64,000 nt of DNA from Salegentibacter sediminis (GCF_002078605.1 NZ_MSJR01000009.1:45172-109171), one strand, 5' to 3'. Shown: positions 42,818-52,715, counted from the stretch's first letter. The notes: a model not told the origin generated them from the sequence alone. Numbers and translations: made by a program.

Positions 42818-44287
42818 TTATTCCTGCTCCAGTTTTTTTAGAATGTTAATGCCATTGATGTTCTGCGGATCGATTTCAACAGATTTTTTATAGTTTTCTA
42901 TGGCAAGTTCTTTTTGTCCTGCTTCTAAATAGGCCTCTCCCAGACTGTCATATACATTTCCAGATTCCGGGAATTCCTCCACATTTATTTTGAATACAGT
43001 TATTGCTTCCTCTGTTTTTCCAGCCTGGAGTAACCTGTAGCCAATCATATTCATTTCATCTTCCTTTACGCCATAGGTTTGGTCTGCCTTTAAAGTTTTA
43101 AATTTTTTCATTCCTTCCGAAACTCCACTGTTCATAAAAACAGGAAGTATTTCCATTGCTATCGAGCGTTTCGGCATTTCATAATCGGTATCGTAAAGGA
43201 TGTTAGTGATAGATCTGGCCATTTCGCCCAGGTTGGTACCGCCGGTATTATTTAAAAGAACTATGAGATGTTGGTCTTCTGGAATTCGCATTAACAGCGT
43301 ATTAAAACCGTTAATACCTCCCCCGTGTGCTATTGTAAGAATGCTGTCTTTTGTTTTTCCGATGGGCATTTTCCTGATAGCCCAGCCATACCCATAATAC
43401 GAGTCTCCATCTTTTATTTGTGCTGAAAACATTTGCTCCTTCAGTTTTTCGTTTAACAGCTCTTCTTCATAAAGCGCCCGGTCCCATAAGTAAAGGTCTT
43501 CCACAGTTGAATAAAGGGACCCTGCAGCATAGGGTATAGACATATCTAGGTAGGGAGCATTCCGGTACCCATTACCTACACGTTCATATCCGGCTGCCCG
43601 GTTTTTAATTATATGAGCATGGTGATCGTAACCGGAGTTTTTCATTTCCAGGGGCTCGAAAATATTTTCTTTAAGCATTTCCTCATAAGTTTTTCCGGAA
43701 ACCTTTTCAATGATATGGCCTAACAGAAAATACCCGGAATTGTTATAAACGAATTTTTCTCCGGGCGTGAATTGTAAGGTTGAATCGGCAAAAGTTTTCA
43801 CAAACTCCCCGGGAGTGTATGGGTCGCGACTCTGATTTTCAAAGAAACCCGGAAAGGAGTTGTAACTGGGGATACCAGAACTATGGGTTAGCAAATGATG
43901 AATTGTCACTTTATCTGCTGCTGGTCCGGTATACTCCGGAAGATATTCGGAAATTGGTTTATCCAGTTCCAGCTTGCCGTTTTCTACCAATTGCAGGACT
44001 AGCATTGCAGTGAACTGTTTAGTGATAGAACCAAGCCTGTGTTTGGTGTCCGGTTCATTGGGAATATTAAATTCCATATTAGCCAGGCCCAAGCCATCCT
44101 TATAGATTACATTTCCGTTTTCAGCTACCAGCACCGAGCCGTTGAATTGTTGGTACTCAGAATATTTTTCCATGAGCTCCTCAATCATTTCAGGCTTACT
44201 CTGGGCTGCAGAAATGAGCGTAAATAAAAAAAGAACCCCTGGTAATAAGAGGTCTTTTAAATAACTGAATTTAGAGATTTTATTCAT
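42818..44287 (-). CDS. Serine hydrolase (beta-lactamase class C fold) with C-terminal TPR
   Basis: 489 residues from the ATG at 44287, which starts a signal peptide (hydrophobic residues 13-28, SAAQS). The serine beta-lactamase/esterase fold has SxxK as SITK (Ser87, Lys90), YxN as YNNSGYF, and a late HGGGINGF in place of the KTG triad. Residues about 390-489 form a TPR pair (GNVYDSLGEAYLEAGQKELA, KSVEIDPQN) that could bind protein partners. Family members hydrolyse peptides or esters; substrate unknown. Periplasmic. Confidence 0.88.
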   Translation of the reverse strand: MNKISKFSYLKDLLLPGVLFLFTLISAAQSKPEMIEELMEKYSEYQQFNGSVLVAENGNVIYKDGLGLANMEFNIPNEPDTKHRLGSITKQFTAMLVLQLVENGKLELDKPISEYLPEYTGPAADKVTIHHLLTHSSGIPSYNSFPGFFENQSRDPYTPGEFVKTFADSTLQFTPGEKFVYNNSGYFLLGHIIEKVSGKTYEEMLKENIFEPLEMKNSGYDHHAHIIKNRAAGYERVGNGYRNAPYLDMSIPYAAGSLYSTVEDLYLWDRALYEEELLNEKLKEQMFSAQIKDGDSYYGYGWAIRKMPIGKTKDSILTIAHGGGINGFNTLLMRIPEDQHLIVLLNNTGGTNLGEMARSITNILYDTDYEMPKRSIAMEILPVFMNSGVSEGMKKFKTLKADQTYGVKEDEMNMIGYRLLQAGKTEEAITVFKINVEEFPESGNVYDSLGEAYLEAGQKELAIENYKKSVEIDPQNINGINILKKLEQE

Positions 44288-44431
44288 TGGAATAAGGTTT
44301 TGGATGGAAGTCACTAAGATAGATTTAAACAATTGTGCATCAATATTCTATTTAAATATAGAATAAAAATTCAATTCTTTAAATTTTACTTTCCGCTGCA
44401 TCTTATACTAACCTATAATAATATACCGCAC

Positions 44432-46990
44432 TCATCTTCCTTCCTTGCGCAAAACCTCCAGTGGTGGTTTGCTAATCACCCCAGTACTGTTAGCTAATCC
44501 AATGGAAACAACCAACAAGACAATACCCGGGAAAAGTATGAGAAAAGGCACCCAGGAGGGAATAAAGCTGGATTCGAAAACCAGCCACGCCAGTAATTGA
44601 CTGCTGATGAGCGACAGTAAAATCCCCGAAAGGCTGCCTATAGCACCTAAATAGATGTATTCCAGAGCCGCGATCTTCAGGATTTGCTTGCTTTTAGCAC
44701 CAAGGGTTCTTAACAGCACGTTCTCCCTGATGCGTTGATACTTGCTCGTTCTCACCGCCCCAATCATCACAATTATTCCTGTGAGTATGCTGAAAAACGC
44801 CATAAAATTAATGATCCAGGAGATTTTGTTCAGCAAAGCTTCAATTACGCTTAATACCTGCCTGAGGTCTATAATAGAGACATTCGGGAATTTCTGAACC
44901 AGTTCCTGCTGCAGGGTTGCCGAGGAACTTTCATCTGCTACTTTTGTCGTGATCACCCTGAATTGTGGAGCCTCCTCCAAAACTCCTTCGGGAAATACGA
45001 TGGAAAAATTTGGTTGCATTCTGCTCCAGTCTACAGTCCTTATACTTCCCACCTCAGTATTGAGCACTACTCCCTGAACATTGAAAGTTAATTTGTCCCC
45101 CAGGCCTACCTTAGCATCTTCAGCAAAATTATTGCTAACACTAATTGCTATATCGCCTTCATTATCTGATGTGGATTTCCACTCTCCCTGTTCAATAATT
45201 TCTGAAGAAATAAGGGAGTCGCGGTAAGTGACCCTGAACTCGTGGTTCAATACCCACCGGTTTACCACTGAAGTAGTGTCCTGTCTTATTTCGTTAACCG
45301 TCTTTCCTTTTATGCTTTGTACCCGCATGGTGACGATGGGGATATTGTCAAGTAATGGTGCATTGTTGCCTGTTATTGTACTTACAACCGACTCCTGTTG
45401 TTCTGATTGCACATCCAGCAGGATCATATTTGGGCTATCGGCTTCGGTGTCCAGGGAAGCCTGGGCCAGCAAGAGGTCTTTGCTGAAATAAAGGGTGCTA
45501 ATGAGAAAGCTTCCCACCCCAATAGCCAAAATAAGAATCAAGGTTTGGTTTTGCGGCCTGAAAAGATTTAGCAAACTCTGCCTTGCCGGGAATCCCCAGG
45601 AAAGAGGAAAATATCTTCTAATGGCTTTCATAAATATAGCTGCCACTCCCGCTAGGATAGAGAAGCTTACCAGAATCCCGCCTACAAAGGCAAGGGAATA
45701 CCGCCAGTCCCCGAGCAGCCAGAAAGAAAAGAGAAATATGAATATTAAAATCCCCAGGGAAACCAACAGTATCGCTTTGCGTGATCTCGAAGTTTTTTCC
45801 TCCTGGACGCGAAGCGCCTGCAGTGGGGAGATATATAGTGTTCCCATTAAAGGATAAAGCGCAAACAATACCGACATGAAGATTCCCAACAAAACTCCCA
45901 TCAACATGGCCTGTGGCACTATGCTCACCTGAACATCAACCGGTAGTAAATCCTGTAAAAACAAAGGGAATAACTGTTGTAAAAATAAGCCCAGTGCGGA
46001 ACCTGCAATTCCGCCTAATAATCCCATAATTGTCACCTGGATTAAAAAGATAAGGAAGCTTTGTTTTCTGGTGGCTCCCAGGCATTTCAGCACGGCTACA
46101 GCCCGGAGTTTTTCTTTGATATAGATATTTATCGCACTGGCAATACCCACACATCCCAGTAAAAGAGCGATGAAAGCAACCAGGTTGAGGAACTTTCCAA
46201 AATTATCATAGCGCCTGCCCAGCCTCTCGCTTGTGGAGGTATGGGTGTCCAGATCGGCATCCTCCAGGTCCAACACTGGCCCCAGCTCTTTATCCATTTT
46301 CTCCAGGTCGGTTCCCGGCTTAGCTTTAAAATAAAACTCATAATCTATCCGGCTTCCGGTTTGCACCAGTCCTGATTCTTCTATAAACCGAAAAGGTATA
46401 ACCACAGGTGGTGCTACAGAGCTAAAGATTGCGGCACTGCCCGGCACCGAGTGTAGGGCACCTGCCACTGGCAATCGCAGCTTGCCTATTTTTATTATAT
46501 CCCCGGTCTCTATTCCCAGCTGAAGCATCAGGGTGGCATCCATCAGGGCTGCTCCTTTTTCCTGGTATTCTTTGGCTGCCGAAGCCGGACTGGTCTCCAA
46601 AGCCCCGTAAAAAGGGAAGTCTCCCTCAATACCTCTAACCTGCATTAACCTGGTAGCCTCATTTTTTTCAAAAGCTACCATTGAAGGAAATTTGATCTCT
46701 CTTCCATCGGCTCCGCCTAGAGAATCCATTATTTCTGTCACCCGCTCATTCGGCGGGTTGTTACTGTCTATCTTGAAATCGGCGCCCATGAGGGCCTTGG
46801 ATTGTAACTGAATATTATCCTTAAGGTTTTCTCCAAAAGACTGGATGCTTACCACCGCCGCTATTCCCAGTACAATGGAGGCCATAAAGAGGATGAGCTT
46901 GCGCCCACTAGCTTTCCCATCCCGCCAGGCCATCTTTAGAAGCCAGCCGAAGTTTGCTTTACTGAAAGTATTATTCTGGACTATCTTCAT
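44432..46990 (-). CDS. ABC transporter permease, YbbP-like
   Basis: 852-residue permease with two FtsX domains. One membrane segment (residues 32-51) opens the protein, then a long periplasmic region, then the first three-helix FtsX cluster (FLNLVAFIALLLGCVGIASA in part, about 270-390), further helices and a second cluster at the C-terminus (ISWIINFMAFFSILTGIIV in part). This large, duplicated form matches YbbP rather than LolC or MacB. It overlaps the ATPase gene by 4 bp. The pair is divergently arranged from a tesA-like gene, as in E. coli. Probably extracts or moves a membrane-bound hydrophobic substrate. Confidence 0.88.
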   Translation of the reverse strand: MKIVQNNTFSKANFGWLLKMAWRDGKASGRKLILFMASIVLGIAAVVSIQSFGENLKDNIQLQSKALMGADFKIDSNNPPNERVTEIMDSLGGADGREIKFPSMVAFEKNEATRLMQVRGIEGDFPFYGALETSPASAAKEYQEKGAALMDATLMLQLGIETGDIIKIGKLRLPVAGALHSVPGSAAIFSSVAPPVVIPFRFIEESGLVQTGSRIDYEFYFKAKPGTDLEKMDKELGPVLDLEDADLDTHTSTSERLGRRYDNFGKFLNLVAFIALLLGCVGIASAINIYIKEKLRAVAVLKCLGATRKQSFLIFLIQVTIMGLLGGIAGSALGLFLQQLFPLFLQDLLPVDVQVSIVPQAMLMGVLLGIFMSVLFALYPLMGTLYISPLQALRVQEEKTSRSRKAILLVSLGILIFIFLFSFWLLGDWRYSLAFVGGILVSFSILAGVAAIFMKAIRRYFPLSWGFPARQSLLNLFRPQNQTLILILAIGVGSFLISTLYFSKDLLLAQASLDTEADSPNMILLDVQSEQQESVVSTITGNNAPLLDNIPIVTMRVQSIKGKTVNEIRQDTTSVVNRWVLNHEFRVTYRDSLISSEIIEQGEWKSTSDNEGDIAISVSNNFAEDAKVGLGDKLTFNVQGVVLNTEVGSIRTVDWSRMQPNFSIVFPEGVLEEAPQFRVITTKVADESSSATLQQELVQKFPNVSIIDLRQVLSVIEALLNKISWIINFMAFFSILTGIIVMIGAVRTSKYQRIRENVLLRTLGAKSKQILKIAALEYIYLGAIGSLSGILLSLISSQLLAWLVFESSFIPSWVPFLILFPGIVLLVVSIGLANSTGVISKPPLEVLRKEGR

Positions 46991-47673
46991 GATGCCGAAG
47001 TCTCTTTTGAGATTATCCTTCCGCCTTTTAGTCTTAGTATTCGCTGGGTTTTTTGTGCGAGTTCCAGATCGTGGGTGACAATAACCAGGGTAGTGCCGGC
47101 TTCTTTGTTCAGCTCAAAAAGAAGTTTCACAACCTTTTCTCCGGTTTCAGCATCCAGGTTTCCGGTAGGCTCATCGGCAAACAAAATCGAGGGTTTGGTA
47201 GAAAAGGCCCGTGCCAGGGCAACTCGTTGTTGCTCTCCGCCGGAGAGTTGCGAAGGATAATGATCCATTCGGTCTTTCAATCCAACTTTTTCCAGCAATT
47301 CTTTTCCGGTTTTTATAGCATCTTTCGCCCCCTGTAATTCCAGAGGTACGGCTACATTTTCCAGTGCAGTGAGCGTTGGCAGCAACTGAAAATCCTGGAA
47401 TACAAAACCAACTCTTCGATTTCGCAACACGGCCCGTTCATCTTCATTTAAAGTACCAAGATCGGTGCCGCATAATTCTATTCTGCCGGAATCGGCCTGG
47501 TCCAGCCCGGCGCACAAGCCGAGCAAGGTGGTCTTTCCGCTCCCTGAAGGCCCAACAATGGCAAAGCTTTCCCGTTCTTCAATATCAAAGCTGATGTCCT
47601 GTAAAACCTTTAATCTCTTTGATCCGCTGGAATAGCTTTTCTCCAGCTGGTGTACGTTTAATATCTTTGCCAT
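46987..47673 (-). CDS. ABC transporter ATPase, YbbA/LolD-like
   Basis: 228-residue ATP-binding subunit. Walker A is GPSGSGKTTLLG (about 40), the signature LSGGEQQRVALARAF (about 142) and Walker B ILFADEPTGNLD (about 166). The LolD/MacB/YbbA subgroup pairs with FtsX-type permeases. The 4-bp overlap with the permease gene and the divergent tesA-like gene make YbbA the best match. Cytosolic face of the inner membrane. Confidence 0.93.
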   Translation of the reverse strand: MAKILNVHQLEKSYSSGSKRLKVLQDISFDIEERESFAIVGPSGSGKTTLLGLCAGLDQADSGRIELCGTDLGTLNEDERAVLRNRRVGFVFQDFQLLPTLTALENVAVPLELQGAKDAIKTGKELLEKVGLKDRMDHYPSQLSGGEQQRVALARAFSTKPSILFADEPTGNLDAETGEKVVKLLFELNKEAGTTLVIVTHDLELAQKTQRILRLKGGRIISKETSAS

Positions 47674-47742
47674 CTTAGGTCCTATAATTTTTATACTGAT
47701 TTGACAAAATAAAGAAATGATTTCGATTATAATCCTGCTGCT

Positions 47743-48432
47743 ATGAGAAACATCCCTATCCTGACGATTTTTTTATCCTTTTTACTCCTTGCTGCCTGTG
47801 GGGAATCTGCGAAAAAAAAAGAGAAAAAAACTGATGAAGAAATTATTGAAACCGATCTTCCACAGGAAAATGAGGAAGAAAAAACCATTCTTTTCTTCGG
47901 AACCAGTCTCACGGCAGGTCTGGGCCTGGAACCGGCGCAGGCATATCCGGCCGTGATTCAACGAAAACTGGATTCTTTGCAACTGGATTATGATGTGGTG
48001 AATGCAGGTTTAAGTGGAGAGACAACAGCTAGCGGAAAAAACAGGCTCAATTGGGTACTTAACCAAAAGGTGGATGTCTTTGTCCTGGAACTGGGCGCAA
48101 ACGACGGGCTCCGGGGAGTGCCCCTGGAAGAAACACGAAAAAATCTTCGGGAGATCATAGAGGAAGTTCGAAAGAAGAATCCCGACACCCGAATCATCCT
48201 GGCAGGAATGCAGATTCCGCCAAATATGGGAGCGGAGTATACCACCGAATTCAGGAATATTTTTCCCGAATTGGCCAAAGAATACGATCTGGAACTAATT
48301 CCCTTTCTCCTGGAAGATGTTGCCGGGATCCCAGGCTTGAACCAACAGGACGGAATTCACCCAACTGCCGAAGGACAAAAAATTATTGCTGAAAATGTCT
48401 GGGAAGTTCTGGAACCTAAATTGCCTGAGTAG
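47743..48432 (+). CDS. tesA: SGNH lipase/thioesterase, TesA-like lipoprotein
   Basis: 229 residues with a lipoprotein signal (LLLAACGES), a Lys/Glu-rich linker of about 25 residues, then an SGNH hydrolase. Block I is FFGTSLTAGLGL (Ser in GTSL), block II has NAGLSGETTAS, block III LELGANDGLRGV and block V DGIHPTAEGQ with the catalytic Asp and His. This matches TesA (thioesterase I/arylesterase). It is divergently transcribed from the YbbA/YbbP pair, the same arrangement as in E. coli; here the enzyme is lipid-anchored rather than soluble. Acts on lipid esters or acyl-thioesters in the periplasm. Confidence 0.9.
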   Translation: MRNIPILTIFLSFLLLAACGESAKKKEKKTDEEIIETDLPQENEEEKTILFFGTSLTAGLGLEPAQAYPAVIQRKLDSLQLDYDVVNAGLSGETTASGKNRLNWVLNQKVDVFVLELGANDGLRGVPLEETRKNLREIIEEVRKKNPDTRIILAGMQIPPNMGAEYTTEFRNIFPELAKEYDLELIPFLLEDVAGIPGLNQQDGIHPTAEGQKIIAENVWEVLEPKLPE

Positions 48433-48444
48433 CCCCCGTTATTT

Positions 48445-49062
48445 TTAAAGAGGACTCGCATTAAGCTTCACCTCATAGGGAAAAGCGAATTGGGAAACCT
48501 CTTTGCCCGAGAGCCAGAGCTGTTGGTCTTTTTTCTTTAAAACCACGGGCATACGTTGTTTATGATTGTGAATTTCACTCATTAGTTCATTGGCTTTGGT
48601 GGTGACGATAGAGTAGGAGTTAACCAATTTATTGGTCTTAGGATTGGTCCAGCTGGAATAGATCCCTGCAAAGGCAAAAATATCCTGCTCTTGTGGGGTG
48701 ATGAGAAATTTCTGTTTTTCCTTCCCTTTGGCATCTTTCCATTGCCATTCGTAATACCCGTTGGCGATCACCAGGCACCTGTTTTCTATCGAATTTCTAA
48801 AAGCGGGTTTTTCACTCAGGCTTTCGATGCGGGCATTCAGGGTCATTTTCCTTATCTTTTCATCTTTAGCCCAGAAGGGGATCAATCCCCAATTGAACAT
48901 TTCGATCTCCCGCGGGTTCTCATCGATTACCACCGGGGTTTTTATAAAACTAAATGCATTGATCTCTTCCCTGGGTTCATAAGCCTCAGCCTCGATAAAT
49001 CTCGCGTCGAAAGCCCGCTCTATATCACTCAGTTTTGCATTCAATTTAGTACGGTAACACAT
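48445..49062 (-). CDS. SRAP domain protein (YedK/HMCES-like)
   Basis: 205 residues beginning MCYRTKLNAK. The start at 49062 is required because Cys2 is the catalytic residue that, after Met removal, crosslinks to abasic sites in single-stranded DNA; an upstream in-frame Met would bury it. The other SRAP motifs are NARIESLSEKPAF, NGYYEWQW (Glu) and SEIHNHKQRMPV (His). The protein shields abasic sites during replication. Its 3' end faces tesA. Usually part of the SOS response; no LexA-like site was identified. Confidence 0.93.
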   Translation of the reverse strand: MCYRTKLNAKLSDIERAFDARFIEAEAYEPREEINAFSFIKTPVVIDENPREIEMFNWGLIPFWAKDEKIRKMTLNARIESLSEKPAFRNSIENRCLVIANGYYEWQWKDAKGKEKQKFLITPQEQDIFAFAGIYSSWTNPKTNKLVNSYSIVTTKANELMSEIHNHKQRMPVVLKKKDQQLWLSGKEVSQFAFPYEVKLNASPL

Positions 49063-49190
49063 AAAATTGCATTTATTTAATTCTAAGTTACGATTAATCC
49101 TGAATCGATGCACTACCAGCTCGATAAACCTGATTAAATCTGATTGGGAAGATATTTTTCTTTATTTTGTCAAAAATCCGACTTCCTGTT

Positions 49191-50255
49191 ATGATCAAAT
49201 ATCTGAAACTCCTTCTTCTCATTGGTTTATTTTTTACCGCAGAATCTTATGCTCAGGACACGCTGGCTTCCCCAACTAAAAAATTAAAAATCGGGATTAC
49301 AGAAACTCCTCCCTTCGTAGTAAAAGATAATGGGACATATTCCGGACTAAGTATTTCCTCCTGGAACCTGGTCAACGAAGAGCTTGATGCCGATTATGAA
49401 TTCCGGGCTTACCCTTCTTTGATAGAATTGCTGGATGCCGTGGAAAAAGGAGAGGTAGATTTCAGTATCAATCCCATTACAGTAACCGATCAGCGAATGC
49501 AGCGAATGGATTTTTCACAGCCTTATTTTATTTCTTTTACCGGGGTTGCCAAAAAGAGTGAAACCATGATCTGGACGTACCTGGCTAATATTTTTAGCTG
49601 GAATTTCATAAAAGGTATCCTGATCCTCCTGGGAGTGATCCTTCTTTTTGGATTCCTGGTTTGGATCTTTGAACATAGAAGGAACAAAGAAGAGTTTGGC
49701 CCCGGAGCTCGTGGTATCCTTCAGGGCTTCTGGTGGAGTGCAGTTACTATGACCACCGTGGGTTATGGGGATAAAGCTCCCCGGACTTTCGGCGGAAGAT
49801 TTATCGGACTTATCTGGATGTTTATGGCTATAGTGATGATATCTGGACTTACCGCGGGAATCGCTTCCTCGCTTACCGTGCAGACTATTTCTGATGAGAT
49901 CAATTCTGTTGAGGATTTGAAACGTTTCGATGTACTTACCGTAACCGGCTCCAGTGCCCAGGAATTGTTGGATCAATATGCTGTTAAAAGTGAAGAGGTT
50001 GCAGATGAAAGACAGGGTATTCAGGATATTTTAGACGAAAAATCAAAACTTTTTGTTTACGACCAGCCAATTCTTAAATATGAGATAGACCGAAGAGATC
50101 TCGGAGGTGAGTTGGAAGTCTTGCAGCAAACGCTTAAGAGAGATTATTACGGGTACAGTTTCCCAAAGGGCTCTCCCTTGCTTAAAAAAATAGATCCAAT
50201 TCTGGTGGGTACCTTGAAAACCCTGGAATGGAACAATCTCCTTGAAGATTATTAA
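49191..50255 (+). CDS. GluR0-like ligand-gated potassium channel
   Basis: 354 residues: signal peptide (residues 1-21), then a periplasmic-binding-protein lobe S1 (KLKIGITETPPFVVKDNG, EGEVDFSINPITVTDQR), a first membrane helix (GILILLGVILLFGFLVWIF), a pore loop ending in the potassium selectivity motif TVGYGD near residue 190, a second helix (WMFMAIVMISGLTAGIASS) and the second lobe S2. The S1-M1-P-M2-S2 order is that of GluR0, the prokaryotic relative of ionotropic glutamate receptors. The start at 49191 gives the signal peptide. Ligand unknown. Inner membrane with the ligand domain in the periplasm. Confidence 0.88.
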   Translation: MIKYLKLLLLIGLFFTAESYAQDTLASPTKKLKIGITETPPFVVKDNGTYSGLSISSWNLVNEELDADYEFRAYPSLIELLDAVEKGEVDFSINPITVTDQRMQRMDFSQPYFISFTGVAKKSETMIWTYLANIFSWNFIKGILILLGVILLFGFLVWIFEHRRNKEEFGPGARGILQGFWWSAVTMTTVGYGDKAPRTFGGRFIGLIWMFMAIVMISGLTAGIASSLTVQTISDEINSVEDLKRFDVLTVTGSSAQELLDQYAVKSEEVADERQGIQDILDEKSKLFVYDQPILKYEIDRRDLGGELEVLQQTLKRDYYGYSFPKGSPLLKKIDPILVGTLKTLEWNNLLEDY

Positions 50256-50502
50256 ATAGTTTTTTATCAGAAAAAAGAGTCCCGAAGATCCGGGCCCGGG
50301 ATCCGGTACAAGTAAAATTAAAATTTAGATAACTTTCCCTTTACACACTATTGCTGTATTTCAAGCATATTTGTGGCTCTGATATGCATTCAGGGTTTCA
50401 TACCATCTTTGTTTTTGTCGATTGAGATGTATGCAGGTTGCCCCGGCCAGGCAACCTTTTTTTAATTTTAATAGTTCTTTTTTTACTGAACCATAATTTG
50501 CA
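50256..50502. other. Intergenic region before the phosphate operon
   Basis: About 250 bases after the channel gene. It has a GGGCCCGGG-type palindrome near 50294 and, at 50435-50463, a strong hairpin with T run listed separately. No open frame that I would call. Confidence 0.5.
50435..50463 (+). terminator. Rho-independent terminator about 180 nt after the channel gene
   Basis: Eight-bp stem AGGTTGCC/GGCAACCT with a short loop and seven T residues. It either ends a long 3' UTR of the channel gene or belongs to a small RNA. Confidence 0.75.
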
Positions 50503-50520
50503 CTTAACTTAGGCTTAACA
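50503..50520 (+). promoter_or_regulatory. Putative PhoB/PhoP box
   Basis: Direct repeat CTTAAC (50503-50508) and CTTAACA (50514-50520), start-to-start distance 11 bp, the geometry of Pho boxes. It lies about 10 nt upstream of a TTTG-containing -7 region (50531-50538) of the phosphate porin/pst operon. Confidence 0.5.
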
Positions 50521-50560
50521 TTAAGGTTGGTTATTTGCAGTGACAAAAACAAAGAAAATT

Positions 50561-51766
50561 ATGGAATTCAGAAAAGGGCTAACGACCTTAACTTTTATTT
50601 TTTTGGCATCATTTAATATGCATTCACAGGACCTTTCAGAAAATACCTTCGGGAAAGGCCTTATTAATATTGTGGCAAAAGATAGCTCCTATAGTATGAG
50701 TTTTGCTGCAAGATTTCAGTCGCTGTATACTTCCGAGTGGGAATTTCCTCATTATGAAGATTTCGAAACCGGGGAATCTAATTTACTGATTAGGCGCTCC
50801 CGTTTAAAATTTGGGGGATTTGCCTTAACTCCAAAATTAGAATATAAGATAGAGATAGGCCTTTCAAACAGGGATATCTCAGGGGGCTCAAAATACACCG
50901 GAAATACTCCCCGATACATTCTTGATGCGGTTCTTAAGTGGAACTTCTATGAGAATTTCGAACTTTGGGCTGGTCAAACCAAGCTTCCGGGGAACCGCGA
51001 GAGGGTGATTTCTTCTGCGAACCTGGAAACGGTAGACCGTTCCCTGGTGAATAGCCGTTTTAATGTAGACAGGGAAATGGGAGTGCAATTGCACCATTTT
51101 ATTGACCTGGGCAACGATTTCATCATTAAAGAGGCATTGGCTCTTTCCCAGGGGGAAGGTAGGAATGTAACCACTGGAAATGAAGGTGGGTTTCAGTATA
51201 CCGGTAGGTTGGAGGCCCTGCCCTTTGGAAATTTCGACGACTACAAGGGAGCCGACCTTAAAAGAGAACCCGAACCCAAACTGGGAGTAGGGATGTCTTA
51301 CGATTATAATAATAATGCGGTTAGGACCCGATCCAACTCTGGAGCTTATATGGAAACCGATGCCGGGCTTTTTGAAACCGATATCAAAACTTTTTTCCTG
51401 GATGCGATGTTTAAATACCGCGGCTGGTCAGTTATGGCCGAGTATGCCAAACGTACAGCCGATGAAGCTGTAGCGGTGAATTCTGATGGCACCCCAACAG
51501 GAGATATCGTAAATGTAGGGGAAGGTTTTAACCTGCAAACCGGATATGTTTTTAAGAACAACTTTCAGCTTACCGGAAGATATACCAGCCTTGATAAAGC
51601 CGGAGGGATAAGCGGTCTTGGAATTCAGGATCAATACACCCTGGGACTTTCGAAATATATCGTTGGCCATAAGCTAAAAGTTCAGACAGACCTTAGCCTC
51701 AATAATTATGAGGATGATATAGACAATAGTTTAATGTTTAGATTTCAAATTGACTTTCACTTTTAA
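50561..51766 (+). CDS. Phosphate-selective porin (OprO/OprP-like)
   Basis: 401 residues from the ATG at 50561 (a GTG seven codons upstream is in frame but less likely). Signal peptide ends NMHSQ. The barrel begins YSMSFAARFQSLYTSEWEF and carries RRSRLKFGGFALTPKLEYKI in part (LIRRSRLKFGGF) and WAGQTKLPGNRERV, blocks typical of porin O/P. It should form a trimeric anion-selective, phosphate-favouring channel in the outer membrane. First gene of the pst operon, preceded by a Pho-box-like repeat. Confidence 0.9.
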   Translation: MEFRKGLTTLTFIFLASFNMHSQDLSENTFGKGLINIVAKDSSYSMSFAARFQSLYTSEWEFPHYEDFETGESNLLIRRSRLKFGGFALTPKLEYKIEIGLSNRDISGGSKYTGNTPRYILDAVLKWNFYENFELWAGQTKLPGNRERVISSANLETVDRSLVNSRFNVDREMGVQLHHFIDLGNDFIIKEALALSQGEGRNVTTGNEGGFQYTGRLEALPFGNFDDYKGADLKREPEPKLGVGMSYDYNNNAVRTRSNSGAYMETDAGLFETDIKTFFLDAMFKYRGWSVMAEYAKRTADEAVAVNSDGTPTGDIVNVGEGFNLQTGYVFKNNFQLTGRYTSLDKAGGISGLGIQDQYTLGLSKYIVGHKLKVQTDLSLNNYEDDIDNSLMFRFQIDFHF

Positions 51767-51779
51767 TAACTAAGAAACA

Positions 51780-52715
51780 ATGAAAAAAATTCTATTAACA
51801 AGCGCCATGGCATTCCTGATGTTTGCCTGCGGAAACAATAAGAAAGATGACAGTGCTGGAATTTCTATAGACGGTTCCAGTACGGTGTATCCCATAACTG
51901 AAGCTATAGCTGAAGAATATAGAAATGAAGATCCAAAAGTTAATGTAACCATTGGGGTTTCAGGTACCGGAGGAGGTTTTCAAAAATTCGGACGTGGCGA
52001 TGTAGATATTGCCAATGCTTCCCGATCTATTAAAACTGATGAAAAAGCCATAGCAGAAGAGAACAATATTGATTTTATTGAACTCGAGGTAGCTTATGAC
52101 GGGCTTGCCGTAATCGCCCACCCTGAGAATGACTGGTTAGACTGTATCACCGTTGAAGAACTTAAAACGATCTGGGAACCTGCAGCTCAGGGAAAAATAA
52201 AGCGTTGGAACCAGATTAGACCTGAATGGCCCGATGAAGAGATCCATCTATATGGTCCCGGAGTTGCTTCTGGTACTTTCGATTATTTTACCGAAGCTAT
52301 CAACGGAAAAAGTGGTAGCAGTCGTGGAGACTATACCGCCAGTGAAGACGATAACGTACTTGTACAGGGAGTTTCAGGCGATAAATATGGACTTGGCTTT
52401 TTTGGCCTGGCTTACTACGGAGAAAACAGCGACAAGCTTAAATTAGTTGGTGTAGATGGAGGAGAAGGCTGTATAAAACCTACTTCCGAAACAGTGAGCA
52501 ATGGAACTTACGCACCGCTATCAAGACCTTTATTTGTATACGTGAATAGTTCTTCAGTTCAGAATAATCCTAAGGTGATAGACTTTATGGAATTCTATCT
52601 AAATGAAGTTCCTTCTTTATTGAAAGATGTTGGTTATGTTCCTTTAACCGAGGAGGAATATAAAACAGAAAGAAAGAAGTTTAGTGATTTTGTGGAGCAA
52701 AACAAGGTAGAATAA
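51780..52715 (+). CDS. pstS: Phosphate-binding lipoprotein PstS
   Basis: 311 residues with a lipoprotein signal (LMFACGNN) and a class II periplasmic binding fold. The phosphate-binding motifs are [14 protein letters not shown] near residue 30 and [12 protein letters not shown] near 60, plus the ASRSIK and [10 protein letters not shown] stretches. It captures inorganic phosphate after it passes the porin and hands it to PstCA. A hairpin in the gap to pstC may adjust relative expression. 13 nt after the porin gene. Confidence 0.95.
   Translation: MKKILLTSAMAFLMFACGNNKKDDSAGISIDGSSTVYPITEAIAEEYRNEDPKVNVTIGVSGTGGGFQKFGRGDVDIANASRSIKTDEKAIAEENNIDFIELEVAYDGLAVIAHPENDWLDCITVEELKTIWEPAAQGKIKRWNQIRPEWPDEEIHLYGPGVASGTFDYFTEAINGKSGSSRGDYTASEDDNVLVQGVSGDKYGLGFFGLAYYGENSDKLKLVGVDGGEGCIKPTSETVSNGTYAPLSRPLFVYVNSSSVQNNPKVIDFMEFYLNEVPSLLKDVGYVPLTEEEYKTERKKFSDFVEQNKVE

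Noticed and set aside
50290..50312. GGGCCCGGG-type palindrome as a terminator of the channel gene
   Set aside because: No T run follows and the stem is interrupted; the better terminator is at 50435-50463.
50361..50552. 63-codon minus-strand frame before the porin gene
   Set aside because: It runs through a terminator hairpin and the Pho-box-like site and has no start signal.
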